DNA of 35,400 nt from Bacteroides sp. SM23_62 (lineage in GTDB: Bacteria; Bacteroidota; Bacteroidia; Bacteroidales; SM23-62): assembly GCA_001303955.1 (NCBI GenBank), contig LJUP01000013.1:1-35400 (forward strand), written 5' to 3'. Positions 26,272-34,332 of this stretch are shown piece after piece. Under the pieces are notes generated by a model. It was given only the letters and a program-made list of their open reading frames with translations. It was not told the origin of the DNA and made no database searches. The position numbers were made by a program, and so were the translations under genes. Positions within the stretch are counted from its first letter, which is position 1. Each line of letters opens with the position of its first letter.

Positions 26272-28599
26272 CTAATTTTCCATGAGTTGATGATCCAGGT
26301 TTAGCACCTGCCCCTTATCCATCTCAAAGCTGGCACTTGAGTCACCATACCTGATATTCAGAGGATTCCCTAGTTTAGACAGCACCCTGGCCGAAACCAG
26401 TGTGCCATCTTTCCATTTCATGTCCACCTGGAATCCGCCACGGGCCATCAAACCTTTTACCTTACCGGTTTCCCATGCCTCCGGAAGGGCAGGCAGAAGT
26501 TCTACATAACCTGCATGTGACTGCAACAGCATCTCGGCAATACCTGCAGTCCCACCAAAATTACCATCGATCTGGAAGGGAGGATGATTGTCAAACAAAT
26601 TGGGCAGCGTGGATTTGGCTATCAGCAGCTGAAAATGATGATACGCCTGATCCCCGTCTTTCAGCCGGGCATAGAAATTGATCATCCAGGCCCGGCTCCA
26701 TCCTGTATGTCCTCCCCCATGTTGCAGGCGGTGAGACAGGACTTTTAATGCAGCCTCCATGTATTCAGGTGTATCGCTCCAGATATACTGATTTGACGGA
26801 TAAAGTCCGTAGAGGTGGGACATATGCCGGTGGCCCGGATCGATCTCTTTCAGGCTTTCATCCGACCATTCCATAATCCGTCCGTCTGAACCTATCCGTA
26901 CCGGTGCAAGCCGGTCCAGCTGGTCCTGCAAGACAGCCCTGAATTCATGGTCCCGCTCCAGCAACACGCTTGCAGCAATAAAGGAAGTGAACACATGCCA
27001 GACGATCTGCAGGTCCATCACCGGACCCATGCTGATGGAAGCCGTATCCCCCGCAGGCGTTGCAAAGCGGTTCTCGGGGGAGTTGGAAGGGCCGGTAACC
27101 AGCTTCCCTGTATGGGGATGCTCCACCAGGTAATCGGATAAAAACAGGACAGCTTCCCGCATGACATCATATCCATAGGCTTCCAGGAATTGCCTGTCGC
27201 CTGTAAACAGATAATGCTCCCAGATATGGGTGGATGCCCAGGCCGCACCCATGGGCCAGAGGCCATAAATGAGTTGCCCGAAGGCAGTTGTAAAATGCCA
27301 GGCGTCTGTGGTATGATGCGCAGTGAATCCCCTGCAACCATAGAGATCCCGGGCAGTTTTCCGGCCATTGTCCCTCAGATCACCAACGAAATACAGAAAT
27401 GGTAAATGGCACTCGGAAAGGTTTGTGATCTCCGCCGGCCAGTAATTCATCTGGATATTGATATTGATATGATAATCCGCGTTCCACGGGGGGATAAGTT
27501 TGTCATTCCAGATACCCTGCAGATTGGCTGGCAGGTTACCCGGACGGGAACTGCTGATTAAAAGGTACCTGCCAAAATTAAAATACAGCTCCGCCAGACC
27601 CGGATCGGCCTTTTCTCCAGCCAGTTTTATTCGCTCATCGGTTGGAATGGAATCCATGGATGAACCTCCAAGATCCAGTGAAACCCTGTCAAAATAACCC
27701 TTGTATTCCTTCAGATGATCGGTGAGGATTTTCTCGTAAGACTTATTCCTTAGGCTTGTTTCATCAGTGTCACATAGTATGGCGGGATCATCGCCAGCGT
27801 AATCAGTTCTTGCTACTATCCTGATTTCTAAAATATTGGCATTACTTACAATCAATGAATTATTACCTGCCTCGACGTTACCGCCGTCAGTTTTGACCTG
27901 GAGCCTTGCTTCATATCTTACACCCTGCCCATTTTCCACATGCTCCTTCATGATGATCCTGTCACCGGCCAGCAGGATCTCCTCTCCTTCCCCCGGTCTT
28001 GACAGATAAACCTGACAGTTGATCTTACCTTGTGCACCAGCGGTTTCCCTGAACAGGATCACATCATCCACTGCAGAAGAAAAAATATCCCGGTTGAAAT
28101 TCATCCCTCCCCTTGAATATGCTATCCTGACCATTGCGCTGTCAAGCAGGAGCGTTTTCCGGTAATTTGTATAATCCCCTGAATCCTGGTAGTGAATGTG
28201 CAGGTCTCCAAGGGTCTGGTAGGCCCTTGTCACTGTTGGCAGCCTCTCGTCCATCAGTTCCTGGCTGGCCAGTTGTTCAGCCTCCTTGTACCGGCCTTCA
28301 AAAAGCAAAGCCCTGATCCTGGAAAGGGATGCAGCTCCCTGCTTATCCTGGTAGCTGCCCTTTTTGCACCATACTGATTCCTCGTTGAGCTGGAGCCTTT
28401 CCCGGTTAACATCTCCGGATACCATGGCTCCCAGGCGGCCATTGCCAATGGGTAAGGCCATGTTCCAGTCCGAGGCAGGTGCATCAAACCAGACTTGATA
28501 TTGACTTACAGCATTTGTGGTTATGCCAGTCTTCTGGCAACCCGAAATGAATCCCGTGGTTACCATCATTAGGATTACATGCAAAAATATTCTTCCCAT
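26272..28599 (-). CDS. Glycoside hydrolase family 95 lipoprotein (alpha-L-fucosidase-like)
   Basis: This 775-residue protein has a lipobox GFISGC (Cys21) and the GH95 fold: an N-terminal beta domain ([23 protein letters not shown]), an (alpha/alpha)6 barrel and a C-terminal beta domain. Counterparts of the residues known in bifidobacterial AfcA are visible: Asn379 and Asn381 in [11 protein letters not shown], Glu509 in [11 protein letters not shown] and Asp678 in [11 protein letters not shown], so it should be active. GH95 enzymes remove terminal L-fucose or L-galactose residues. As a lipoprotein it faces the periplasm or cell surface. It is 119 bases downstream of the oxidoreductase operon on the same strand, so co-transcription is possible but not certain. 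Confidence 0.93.
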   Translation of the reverse strand: MGRIFLHVILMMVTTGFISGCQKTGITTNAVSQYQVWFDAPASDWNMALPIGNGRLGAMVSGDVNRERLQLNEESVWCKKGSYQDKQGAASLSRIRALLFEGRYKEAEQLASQELMDERLPTVTRAYQTLGDLHIHYQDSGDYTNYRKTLLLDSAMVRIAYSRGGMNFNRDIFSSAVDDVILFRETAGAQGKINCQVYLSRPGEGEEILLAGDRIIMKEHVENGQGVRYEARLQVKTDGGNVEAGNNSLIVSNANILEIRIVARTDYAGDDPAILCDTDETSLRNKSYEKILTDHLKEYKGYFDRVSLDLGGSSMDSIPTDERIKLAGEKADPGLAELYFNFGRYLLISSSRPGNLPANLQGIWNDKLIPPWNADYHININIQMNYWPAEITNLSECHLPFLYFVGDLRDNGRKTARDLYGCRGFTAHHTTDAWHFTTAFGQLIYGLWPMGAAWASTHIWEHYLFTGDRQFLEAYGYDVMREAVLFLSDYLVEHPHTGKLVTGPSNSPENRFATPAGDTASISMGPVMDLQIVWHVFTSFIAASVLLERDHEFRAVLQDQLDRLAPVRIGSDGRIMEWSDESLKEIDPGHRHMSHLYGLYPSNQYIWSDTPEYMEAALKVLSHRLQHGGGHTGWSRAWMINFYARLKDGDQAYHHFQLLIAKSTLPNLFDNHPPFQIDGNFGGTAGIAEMLLQSHAGYVELLPALPEAWETGKVKGLMARGGFQVDMKWKDGTLVSARVLSKLGNPLNIRYGDSSASFEMDKGQVLNLDHQLMEN

Positions 28600-28718
28600 C
28601 GAATAAAGTTTGAGTTACAATCTGGCAAATTCAACCGGCAGTATTTCTATTTTCAATCCTTCTCTCTCATGTTCCGAAAGGGCATATTGACCAGAAATAT
28701 ACTGAATAAGAAAACTGG

Positions 28719-29840
28719 TTACAGCCTGCCGTCGAAATCGCCTTTGTTTTCCGGCACCAGGGGCCACCGGACCGGTTTGTTGTCGCGTGTGGAGCGGTAA
28801 ATGGCCGTAAATATTTCAACGGTCACACGGCCATCCTCTCCGGTAATCAGGGGCCGCCTTCCCTCCAGCATGGCCTGCAGGAAATCTTCGATCTGGCGTT
28901 CATGGAAATATTCCATCGGATCTTTTAGCGAATTAAAGAATTCGGAGTCTTTCCGCACCCATTTTTCAAGCATGTGTTCTTCCCCTGGTACGGTCCACAG
29001 ATCATTGACAGGCGGTTCGAGAATGCTTGTCATCCCGGCAATGAACATGGCCCCGCCTTCGGTCTGTACACCCACAGAAGCACCGTTTTCCCCGTGGACC
29101 TGCACTTTCCCGAAGATGCCGGGCTTCTGGGAATTGGTTACGATAATATTGGCTACCCCCCCATGCTTGAATTTAAGTATGGCATTGGCGGTATCTTCCA
29201 CTTCAATGTAGGGATGGTTCAGGTTGGACCAAAGGCCGTACAGCTCATCGATTTCCCCCATGTACCACTGAAGCAGGTCAAGCTGGTGCGGGGCCTGATT
29301 TACCAGTACACCTCCTCCTTCCCCTTTCCAGGTTCCGCGCCAGGGATCGCTGTCGTAATACCACTTTTCCCGCCATCCAAGCATATTGATGGTGCCGAAA
29401 ACCGGCTTCCCGATCTTCCCGGCATCAATGGCATCTTTCACCCGTCTGGAAGGCAGGTACCACCTGCGCTGGCACATCACGCCCATCTCCTTCCCATGTT
29501 TCCCGGAGGCTTCCAGCATGGCATCACAGTCTTCCAGGGATGATGCAAAGGGTTTTTCTATCAGGACGTGAGCCCCGCCTTCCATGGCCGCAATGGTGGG
29601 ATCTCGGTGCACCGGGTGAGGGGTGCAGACATTGACCACATCAATTTTCTCCTTTGTGACCATTTCTGCCACATCGGTGTATCCCTTGACACCATATTTT
29701 GCAGCAAGATTATCACTTCGCTGTTTGTCCGTATCACAGACGGCAGTAAAATGAGATTCTTTCAAATTGACAAAGGCAGCGGCATGCAGATCGGCTACCT
29801 TGCCGCATCCGACGATGGCAGTTCTTAATTTTTCAGCCAT
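28719..29840 (-). CDS. Gfo/Idh/MocA family oxidoreductase (second copy)
   Basis: This 373-residue protein has the Rossmann motif AIVGCGKVADLH (residues 8-19), the family motif EKP with catalytic Lys96, and His185 in VNQAPHQLDLLQW. Sequence such as WRGTWKGEGGG just before is typical of the sugar-oxidising branch. It starts at the ATG at 29840, 13 bases after the MDR gene stop; a GTG at 29861 overlaps that gene and adds seven non-family residues. It shares little beyond the fold with the oxidoreductase at 5828-6988. The context points to oxidation of a sugar, glycoside or sugar acid in the cytoplasm. Substrate unknown. Confidence 0.92.
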   Translation of the reverse strand: MAEKLRTAIVGCGKVADLHAAAFVNLKESHFTAVCDTDKQRSDNLAAKYGVKGYTDVAEMVTKEKIDVVNVCTPHPVHRDPTIAAMEGGAHVLIEKPFASSLEDCDAMLEASGKHGKEMGVMCQRRWYLPSRRVKDAIDAGKIGKPVFGTINMLGWREKWYYDSDPWRGTWKGEGGGVLVNQAPHQLDLLQWYMGEIDELYGLWSNLNHPYIEVEDTANAILKFKHGGVANIIVTNSQKPGIFGKVQVHGENGASVGVQTEGGAMFIAGMTSILEPPVNDLWTVPGEEHMLEKWVRKDSEFFNSLKDPMEYFHERQIEDFLQAMLEGRRPLITGEDGRVTVEIFTAIYRSTRDNKPVRWPLVPENKGDFDGRL

Positions 29841-29853
29841 ATTTTTTCTTTTA

Positions 29854-30891
29854 TTATTCACCCGGTTTCAGGACTACCTTGATCAATCCTGGTTCCTTGT
29901 TATACAGGCGTTTGAACCAATCCGCCCCTTCGGAAAGCGGGGCTTCGGCACTCAAAAAGGCTTCCGTATCGATCTCTTTGCGGGCAATCATATCCAGCAC
30001 TGCAGGAAATTCACCGGCGATGCCACAACTGCCCTGCAGCCTTAACTCCCGGGTGACCACATCTTGGAGAGGTATTTCGACTACCGGTGAAAGGTTTCCT
30101 ACCAGTGTGACGGTGGCACCCTTTCTCACACCATCAATGGCTGTCTTCACCGTGGCCGAAATACCCACAGCTTCAAAGGCAATATCGGCTCCCCTCCCTT
30201 CACTTGCCGCCATGACCTTTTCCCGGATATTATCCCGTTCCGGGTTCAGGGTGAGGCTGGCCCCGAGTTTTTTGGCCATGGAAAGTTTTTCATCTTCCAG
30301 GTCAACGGCTATGATCTTCCCGCATCCTTTTGACCGTAACACCTGTATCATACAAAGGCCGATCATCCCGGCACCGACTACAAGCGCAGTGTCATTCCAT
30401 GATACCGGTGTCAGTTCAATGCCATGTGCAGCTACTCCAATGGGTTCCACCATGGCAGCCTGCGTAAAACTCACGGCTTCGGGGATCCGGTACAGGATAT
30501 GCCGGGGTACGTTCACATACTCGGCAAAGGCACCATGTCTGCAGTATTCTCCAGGGGAGACTCCCAGTACCATCCGGTTATCACTCAGATTGTACAGGCC
30601 TTTCCGGGTATACCAGTCATCCAGCGGATAGATGGTTGAGTCAAAGGTAACCCGGTCCCCCGCCTTCCATCCACTGACATCCTTACCTATGGAGACAATG
30701 ACCCCGGAGGCTTCATGTCCCATGACAATCGGCGGTTTCCGCCTTCCGGAACTGCCATCCATACCATGCACATCAGACCCGCAGATCCCAACGGCCTTTA
30801 CCTGGATGAGCACTTCATCATCCGCTGGTTCCGGATCAGGCCAGTCGCGGTAGACCAATTTGTTGTATTCCTCCAAAACCAGTGCCTTCAT
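29854..30891 (-). CDS. Zinc-type MDR dehydrogenase lacking structural-zinc cysteines
   Basis: This 345-residue protein is a medium-chain dehydrogenase/reductase of the polyol/sugar-acid branch. Catalytic-zinc ligands are present: Cys37 in GICGSDVHG, His59-Glu60 in VMGHEASG and Glu149 in MVEPIGVAAHG. The NAD-binding turn is VVGAGMIGL. The loop that normally carries four structural-zinc cysteines reads IYPLDDWYTRKGLYNLSDN, so Pro89, Asp92, Thr95 and Ser103 stand in their places. The start at 30891 lies 10 bases after the propeller gene stop with a GAAGAA element before it; the longer frame from 30948 overlaps that gene. Likely substrates are a polyol or aldonic acid such as gulonate, by family and context only. 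Confidence 0.9.
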   Translation of the reverse strand: MKALVLEEYNKLVYRDWPDPEPADDEVLIQVKAVGICGSDVHGMDGSSGRRKPPIVMGHEASGVIVSIGKDVSGWKAGDRVTFDSTIYPLDDWYTRKGLYNLSDNRMVLGVSPGEYCRHGAFAEYVNVPRHILYRIPEAVSFTQAAMVEPIGVAAHGIELTPVSWNDTALVVGAGMIGLCMIQVLRSKGCGKIIAVDLEDEKLSMAKKLGASLTLNPERDNIREKVMAASEGRGADIAFEAVGISATVKTAIDGVRKGATVTLVGNLSPVVEIPLQDVVTRELRLQGSCGIAGEFPAVLDMIARKEIDTEAFLSAEAPLSEGADWFKRLYNKEPGLIKVVLKPGE

Positions 30892-30901
30892 TTCTTCGGT
30901 T

Positions 30902-31837
30902 CTATGACAGTTCGGATCTGTACAGGCAGACCATGGCATCTGCCCCATCTCCTGTTTTGATTTTGTTTATGACCCCTAAGTTATCCATGTCAAAGACATA
31001 AACCAAGTTTTCATCCTCACAGGAAATGAAAACCAGTTTTCCGTCGGGTGATATGCAGGTCCCGGCAGGGTGAGGACCCACGGGGAAAGTGTCTGTCACT
31101 TTTCTCGTTTTTGTATCGGCAATTTCAAAGGCTGCGGAATGAAAAAGCGGAATCCCCAGCCTGCTGCCACAGGGAGAGATCACTACCCTGACCGGCCCGT
31201 GCCCGGTCTCAATCCGGTCGATCATCTTTCCTTGCAGGCAGTCCACCACAGCCACTGCCCTTGCCTCACGGCAGACACAGAACACCATGCTGCCGCCCGG
31301 GGAGAAGGCCATGCCTTCGGGCCTCTCCGGGACAGGTATATGATAAAGTACCTTATATTCATTTGTGTCTACTGCCGTTATGCTGTTCGACCAGATGTTC
31401 GCGGTATAGGCCGTTTTCCCATCGGGAGCAATGCCTACCATATGCGCACAGTCCTGGTCCAGGTACACCGCACTCAGTAATTCCTCGGTACCCAGGTCAT
31501 ATACCAGCAGGTGTTTGGTGCTTTCACTGGTAACATAGAGCCTGTCCCCACAGGTTGCCACACCATGAGGCCGGTCATATTTCCCGGTGTCAATTTCACT
31601 TATTTGTTTCCCGGATTTCATATCGAATACAGCAATCGTATGGCCACCGGGATCCTCAGATTCAATGCCCCTTACGCCCATTTCAGCGATATAGACCTTC
31701 TTCCTATCCGGGTCCAGGCAAATCTCATGAGGATAAGGCCTGGTTTTAATACTGGTCAGGCATTGCCCTGTTTTGACATCATAATAACCAAAAGATGCTT
31801 CCAGCTTATGCAGCACCAGCAGAATGTATTCGCTCAT
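30902..31837 (-). CDS. Cytoplasmic seven-bladed-type beta-propeller (YncE/lactonase-like)
   Basis: This 311-residue protein is built of repeated strands with the YVTN/YncE pattern: repeats contain phrases such as KVYIAEMG, RLYVTSEST, KTAYTANIW, VFCVCRE and LVFISCEDENLVYVFDM, each after a PDGK- or PGGS-type turn. No signal peptide is visible, unlike most YncE-like proteins, so it should act in the cytoplasm. It overlaps the dehydrogenase gene before it by ATGA. Because it sits among sugar oxidoreductases, a lactonase role (hydrolysing an aldonolactone) is plausible, in line with the related 6-phosphogluconolactonase-type propellers, but not shown by any residue I can point to. Confidence 0.8.
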   Translation of the reverse strand: MSEYILLVLHKLEASFGYYDVKTGQCLTSIKTRPYPHEICLDPDRKKVYIAEMGVRGIESEDPGGHTIAVFDMKSGKQISEIDTGKYDRPHGVATCGDRLYVTSESTKHLLVYDLGTEELLSAVYLDQDCAHMVGIAPDGKTAYTANIWSNSITAVDTNEYKVLYHIPVPERPEGMAFSPGGSMVFCVCREARAVAVVDCLQGKMIDRIETGHGPVRVVISPCGSRLGIPLFHSAAFEIADTKTRKVTDTFPVGPHPAGTCISPDGKLVFISCEDENLVYVFDMDNLGVINKIKTGDGADAMVCLYRSELS

Positions 31838-32775
31838 ATCTGAAACTTCATTTCTTTTAACCTCCGGATAAAATCCTTGTCGCGATTTTCACGGATCCTG
31901 TCTTCTTTTTGCGACCAGTCGAACAGACCCTTTCCTGTTTTCATCCCCAGGTTCCCTCCTGAAACCAGCTTATCCAGGACAGGCATGACACCCGGGGTAT
32001 CATCCAGGTCTTCATAAAGGTATCCCTGTATGTTTTTGACCAGGTCAAGGCCGACGGCATCCAGGTATTCCATGGGACCCAGGTTGGCGAATCTGGGACC
32101 GAAACTCATGTTCACCACCATATCGATGTCCTCAGGATCGCATACGCCTTCACTGATCAGGGCCAGGGCTTCCCGGTTCATGGCATGCATGAGGCGGTTG
32201 CCCAGGAATCCGAGTATCTCCTTGTGCATCAGCACGGGCTGGTTCCCTATCTTTTTCAGGATACCCATGGTAATTTTTATCACCTCCACCGAGGTGGCCT
32301 CGCTGCCACATACCTCAACCAGCGGTGCCAGGTAAGCAGGGTTCCAGAAATGGGTTACGATCAATCTTTCCCTGTGCATCAGTTTTTCTGACAGGGGCGT
32401 GGGTAACAGTGTCGATGTATTGGACGCCAGTATGGTCCCCGGCGAACAGATGTCCTCCAGCCTGGAAAACATTTGCTGTTTCAGTTCAAGTATCTCCGGG
32501 ATGGCTTCGATCACTAACTGGGCATACGTGCCTGCTTTTTCCAGGTCTGATGTTACGCGGGTGTTGTCCATCGCTGCCTTGGCCTCATCATCATCCATGA
32601 TTTCTTCCCGGACCAGGTCGGTGATATTGGTTTGCAGGTTTTTGCTTCCCTTTTCAGCAGATTTTTCATTCCGCCCCCAGATCGTCACCCTGTATCCGGC
32701 CCTGGCAAACTGCAGCGCAATTCCAGGTCCCATGTTGCCCGTCCCGAGTACTGTTACATTGTTAATATTTTCCAT
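31834..32775 (-). CDS. 3-hydroxyacyl-CoA dehydrogenase family protein, CRYL1-like
   Basis: This 313-residue protein has an N-terminal NAD fold (VLGTGNMGPGIA) and the catalytic pair His142 in THFWNP and Glu154 in PLVEVCGS, 12 residues apart as in 3-hydroxyacyl-CoA dehydrogenases. The sequence from there resembles lambda-crystallin/L-gulonate 3-dehydrogenase more than fatty-acid enzymes: NPAYLAPLVEV, KKIGNQP, GFLGNRLMHA and DPEDIDMVVNM with GPRFANLGPMEY. With a gluconate-type permease just upstream, oxidation of C3 of a sugar acid is more likely than beta-oxidation. The start at 32775 is 17 bases after the permease stop; an earlier in-frame start would overlap it. Confidence 0.85.
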   Translation of the reverse strand: MENINNVTVLGTGNMGPGIALQFARAGYRVTIWGRNEKSAEKGSKNLQTNITDLVREEIMDDDEAKAAMDNTRVTSDLEKAGTYAQLVIEAIPEILELKQQMFSRLEDICSPGTILASNTSTLLPTPLSEKLMHRERLIVTHFWNPAYLAPLVEVCGSEATSVEVIKITMGILKKIGNQPVLMHKEILGFLGNRLMHAMNREALALISEGVCDPEDIDMVVNMSFGPRFANLGPMEYLDAVGLDLVKNIQGYLYEDLDDTPGVMPVLDKLVSGGNLGMKTGKGLFDWSQKEDRIRENRDKDFIRRLKEMKFQI

Positions 32776-32792
32776 GATTATTGCTTGAAAAG

Positions 32793-34169
32793 TTAAATCA
32801 TAAGGTTGAGCAACAAAGCGGATGCGAGACCCACGAATCCCACAATACTCTCCATGACCGTCCATATGGCGAATGTCTGCTTGATGCTTACATTGTAATA
32901 TTCCTTGAACATCCAGAATCCGATGTCATTGAAATGGGAGAACAACAGGCTTCCTGACCCTGTGGCCAGGACCATCAATTCCGGCTTGATCCCCGAGGCA
33001 GAAACAATGGGCAGCAATACACCGGCTGCCGTCATGGTGGCTACGGTTGCCGATCCGACGGCCAGGCGGAGTATGGCAGCCACACAGAACCCGAGTATGA
33101 GGGGATTGAACTCAATCCCGGACGCTACATTCTTGATATATTCATTGACCCCACTGTCTTTCAGGACCTGGGAAAAAGCACCTCCGGCAGCAATGATCAG
33201 GATGATCATGGCAATGGCCCCCACGGATTTACCCATTGATTTCATCAGTTCAGGCATTTTCCTGCCCTGTTTCATCCCGAGTGTAAATAATCCGACCACA
33301 ACTGCCATCATCAGTGCCATGTTCGGATCACTGAGAAATTTGACAACGTTCAGAAACCTTCCTGAAATCAGGGCAAATGATTCATTGCCCGAACGATCCA
33401 GGATAAATGCCTGGTAATCCACATCTTTCCCTATCAGGATATCTATCAGGGCACCCATCAGCATCAGCAGCACAGGCACGATGGCCGTGAACACACTGCG
33501 TCCCAGTCCAGGCAGTTGTTCTTTCTTGAAATGCTTCTCCCGGTATAATTCCTCCGGCGGGGAGACGTGCAGTTTCTTGAAAAAACGGGACAAAAGGATA
33601 CCGGCCAGAAGACAGGCAGGTATGACCGGGGCCAGTCCATAAAGCAAGGTATGGTTCACATCAGCCCCATACACGAAGGATACATAGGTGGGTGCCGGGT
33701 GTGGCGGAAGGTAACCGTGGGCAATGGAGAGGGTGGCTGAAAGCGGGATCCCCAGATACATCAAGGGTAGCTTTGTGGTAGAGGAAAAGGTATATATCAG
33801 GGGGATCATTACCAGGAAGCTCGCATTGTACATCATGGGAAGTCCCACCAGAAATCCCGTGATAAGAATGGCATATTGTATGTTCTTGACACCGAAAAGA
33901 TCCGTAAGCTTATAGGTAATGGTATGAGCCGCTCCGCTTTCCTCTATCAACTTGCCAAGCATGGCGCCGAAGGTCAGTATCAGGATGATATTTCCCATGG
34001 TCTGGCCGATTCCCCTGAGGACAGAGTCAAGGATTGCCAGCATGCCCATTTTGCTCAGGATGCCTACGATGAACGAGGTGATCAGCAAGGCAAAGAATGC
34101 ATCCAGCTTGAACCACATCAGCAGGACAAGCATGACCACTATTCCCACACCTACTATCACCAATGGCAT
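32793..34169 (-). CDS. GntP-family sugar-acid:H+ symporter
   Basis: This 458-residue integral membrane protein has about 12 to 14 hydrophobic segments and GntP-family sequence throughout: GAMLGKLIEESGAA, the conserved HGYLPPHPAPTYVS, VGSATVATMTAAG and SHFNDIGFWMFKEYY near the C-terminus. Members import gluconate, idonate, gulonate-type acids or related hydroxy acids with protons. It is the first gene of the minus-strand unit that continues with CRYL1-like, propeller, MDR and Gfo/Idh enzymes, so it likely supplies their substrate. The promoter must lie in the 163-base region shared with the divergent GH30-like gene. Confidence 0.93.
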   Translation of the reverse strand: MPLVIVGVGIVVMLVLLMWFKLDAFFALLITSFIVGILSKMGMLAILDSVLRGIGQTMGNIILILTFGAMLGKLIEESGAAHTITYKLTDLFGVKNIQYAILITGFLVGLPMMYNASFLVMIPLIYTFSSTTKLPLMYLGIPLSATLSIAHGYLPPHPAPTYVSFVYGADVNHTLLYGLAPVIPACLLAGILLSRFFKKLHVSPPEELYREKHFKKEQLPGLGRSVFTAIVPVLLMLMGALIDILIGKDVDYQAFILDRSGNESFALISGRFLNVVKFLSDPNMALMMAVVVGLFTLGMKQGRKMPELMKSMGKSVGAIAMIILIIAAGGAFSQVLKDSGVNEYIKNVASGIEFNPLILGFCVAAILRLAVGSATVATMTAAGVLLPIVSASGIKPELMVLATGSGSLLFSHFNDIGFWMFKEYYNVSIKQTFAIWTVMESIVGFVGLASALLLNLMI

Positions 34170-34239
34170 CTTACTTCGATTTTAATGCTACTATTTGGTT
34201 ATTCAATAATACTTAATAAATCAGGTAAAGGAAAAAACC

Positions 34240-34295
34240 AAATCGATTTTTTTAAGAACTATAGTATCGGTTCCGGTAAAAATCCAGCGATTTTT
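34240..34295. promoter_or_regulatory. Two AAATC/GATTT dyads between GntP and GH30-like genes
   Basis: The intergenic region holds AAATCGATTT (34240-34249, a perfect 10-base palindrome) and AAAAATC-CAGC-GATTTTT (34278-34295, perfect 7-bp arms, 4-base spacer). Both are ATC/GAT-centred dyads about 41 bases apart centre to centre, placed between divergent sugar-use genes. They are candidate operator sites for a shared regulator not encoded in this window. Confidence 0.4.
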
Positions 34296-34332
34296 CATAG
34301 ATTAGTTTTTCCAATTAAAAGAAATATATAAC

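Noticed and set aside
29879-30631. 250-codon plus-strand frame over the MDR dehydrogenase
   Set aside because: It mirrors the dehydrogenase codons, is rich in Ser, Thr and Pro as antisense frames are, and has no motif.
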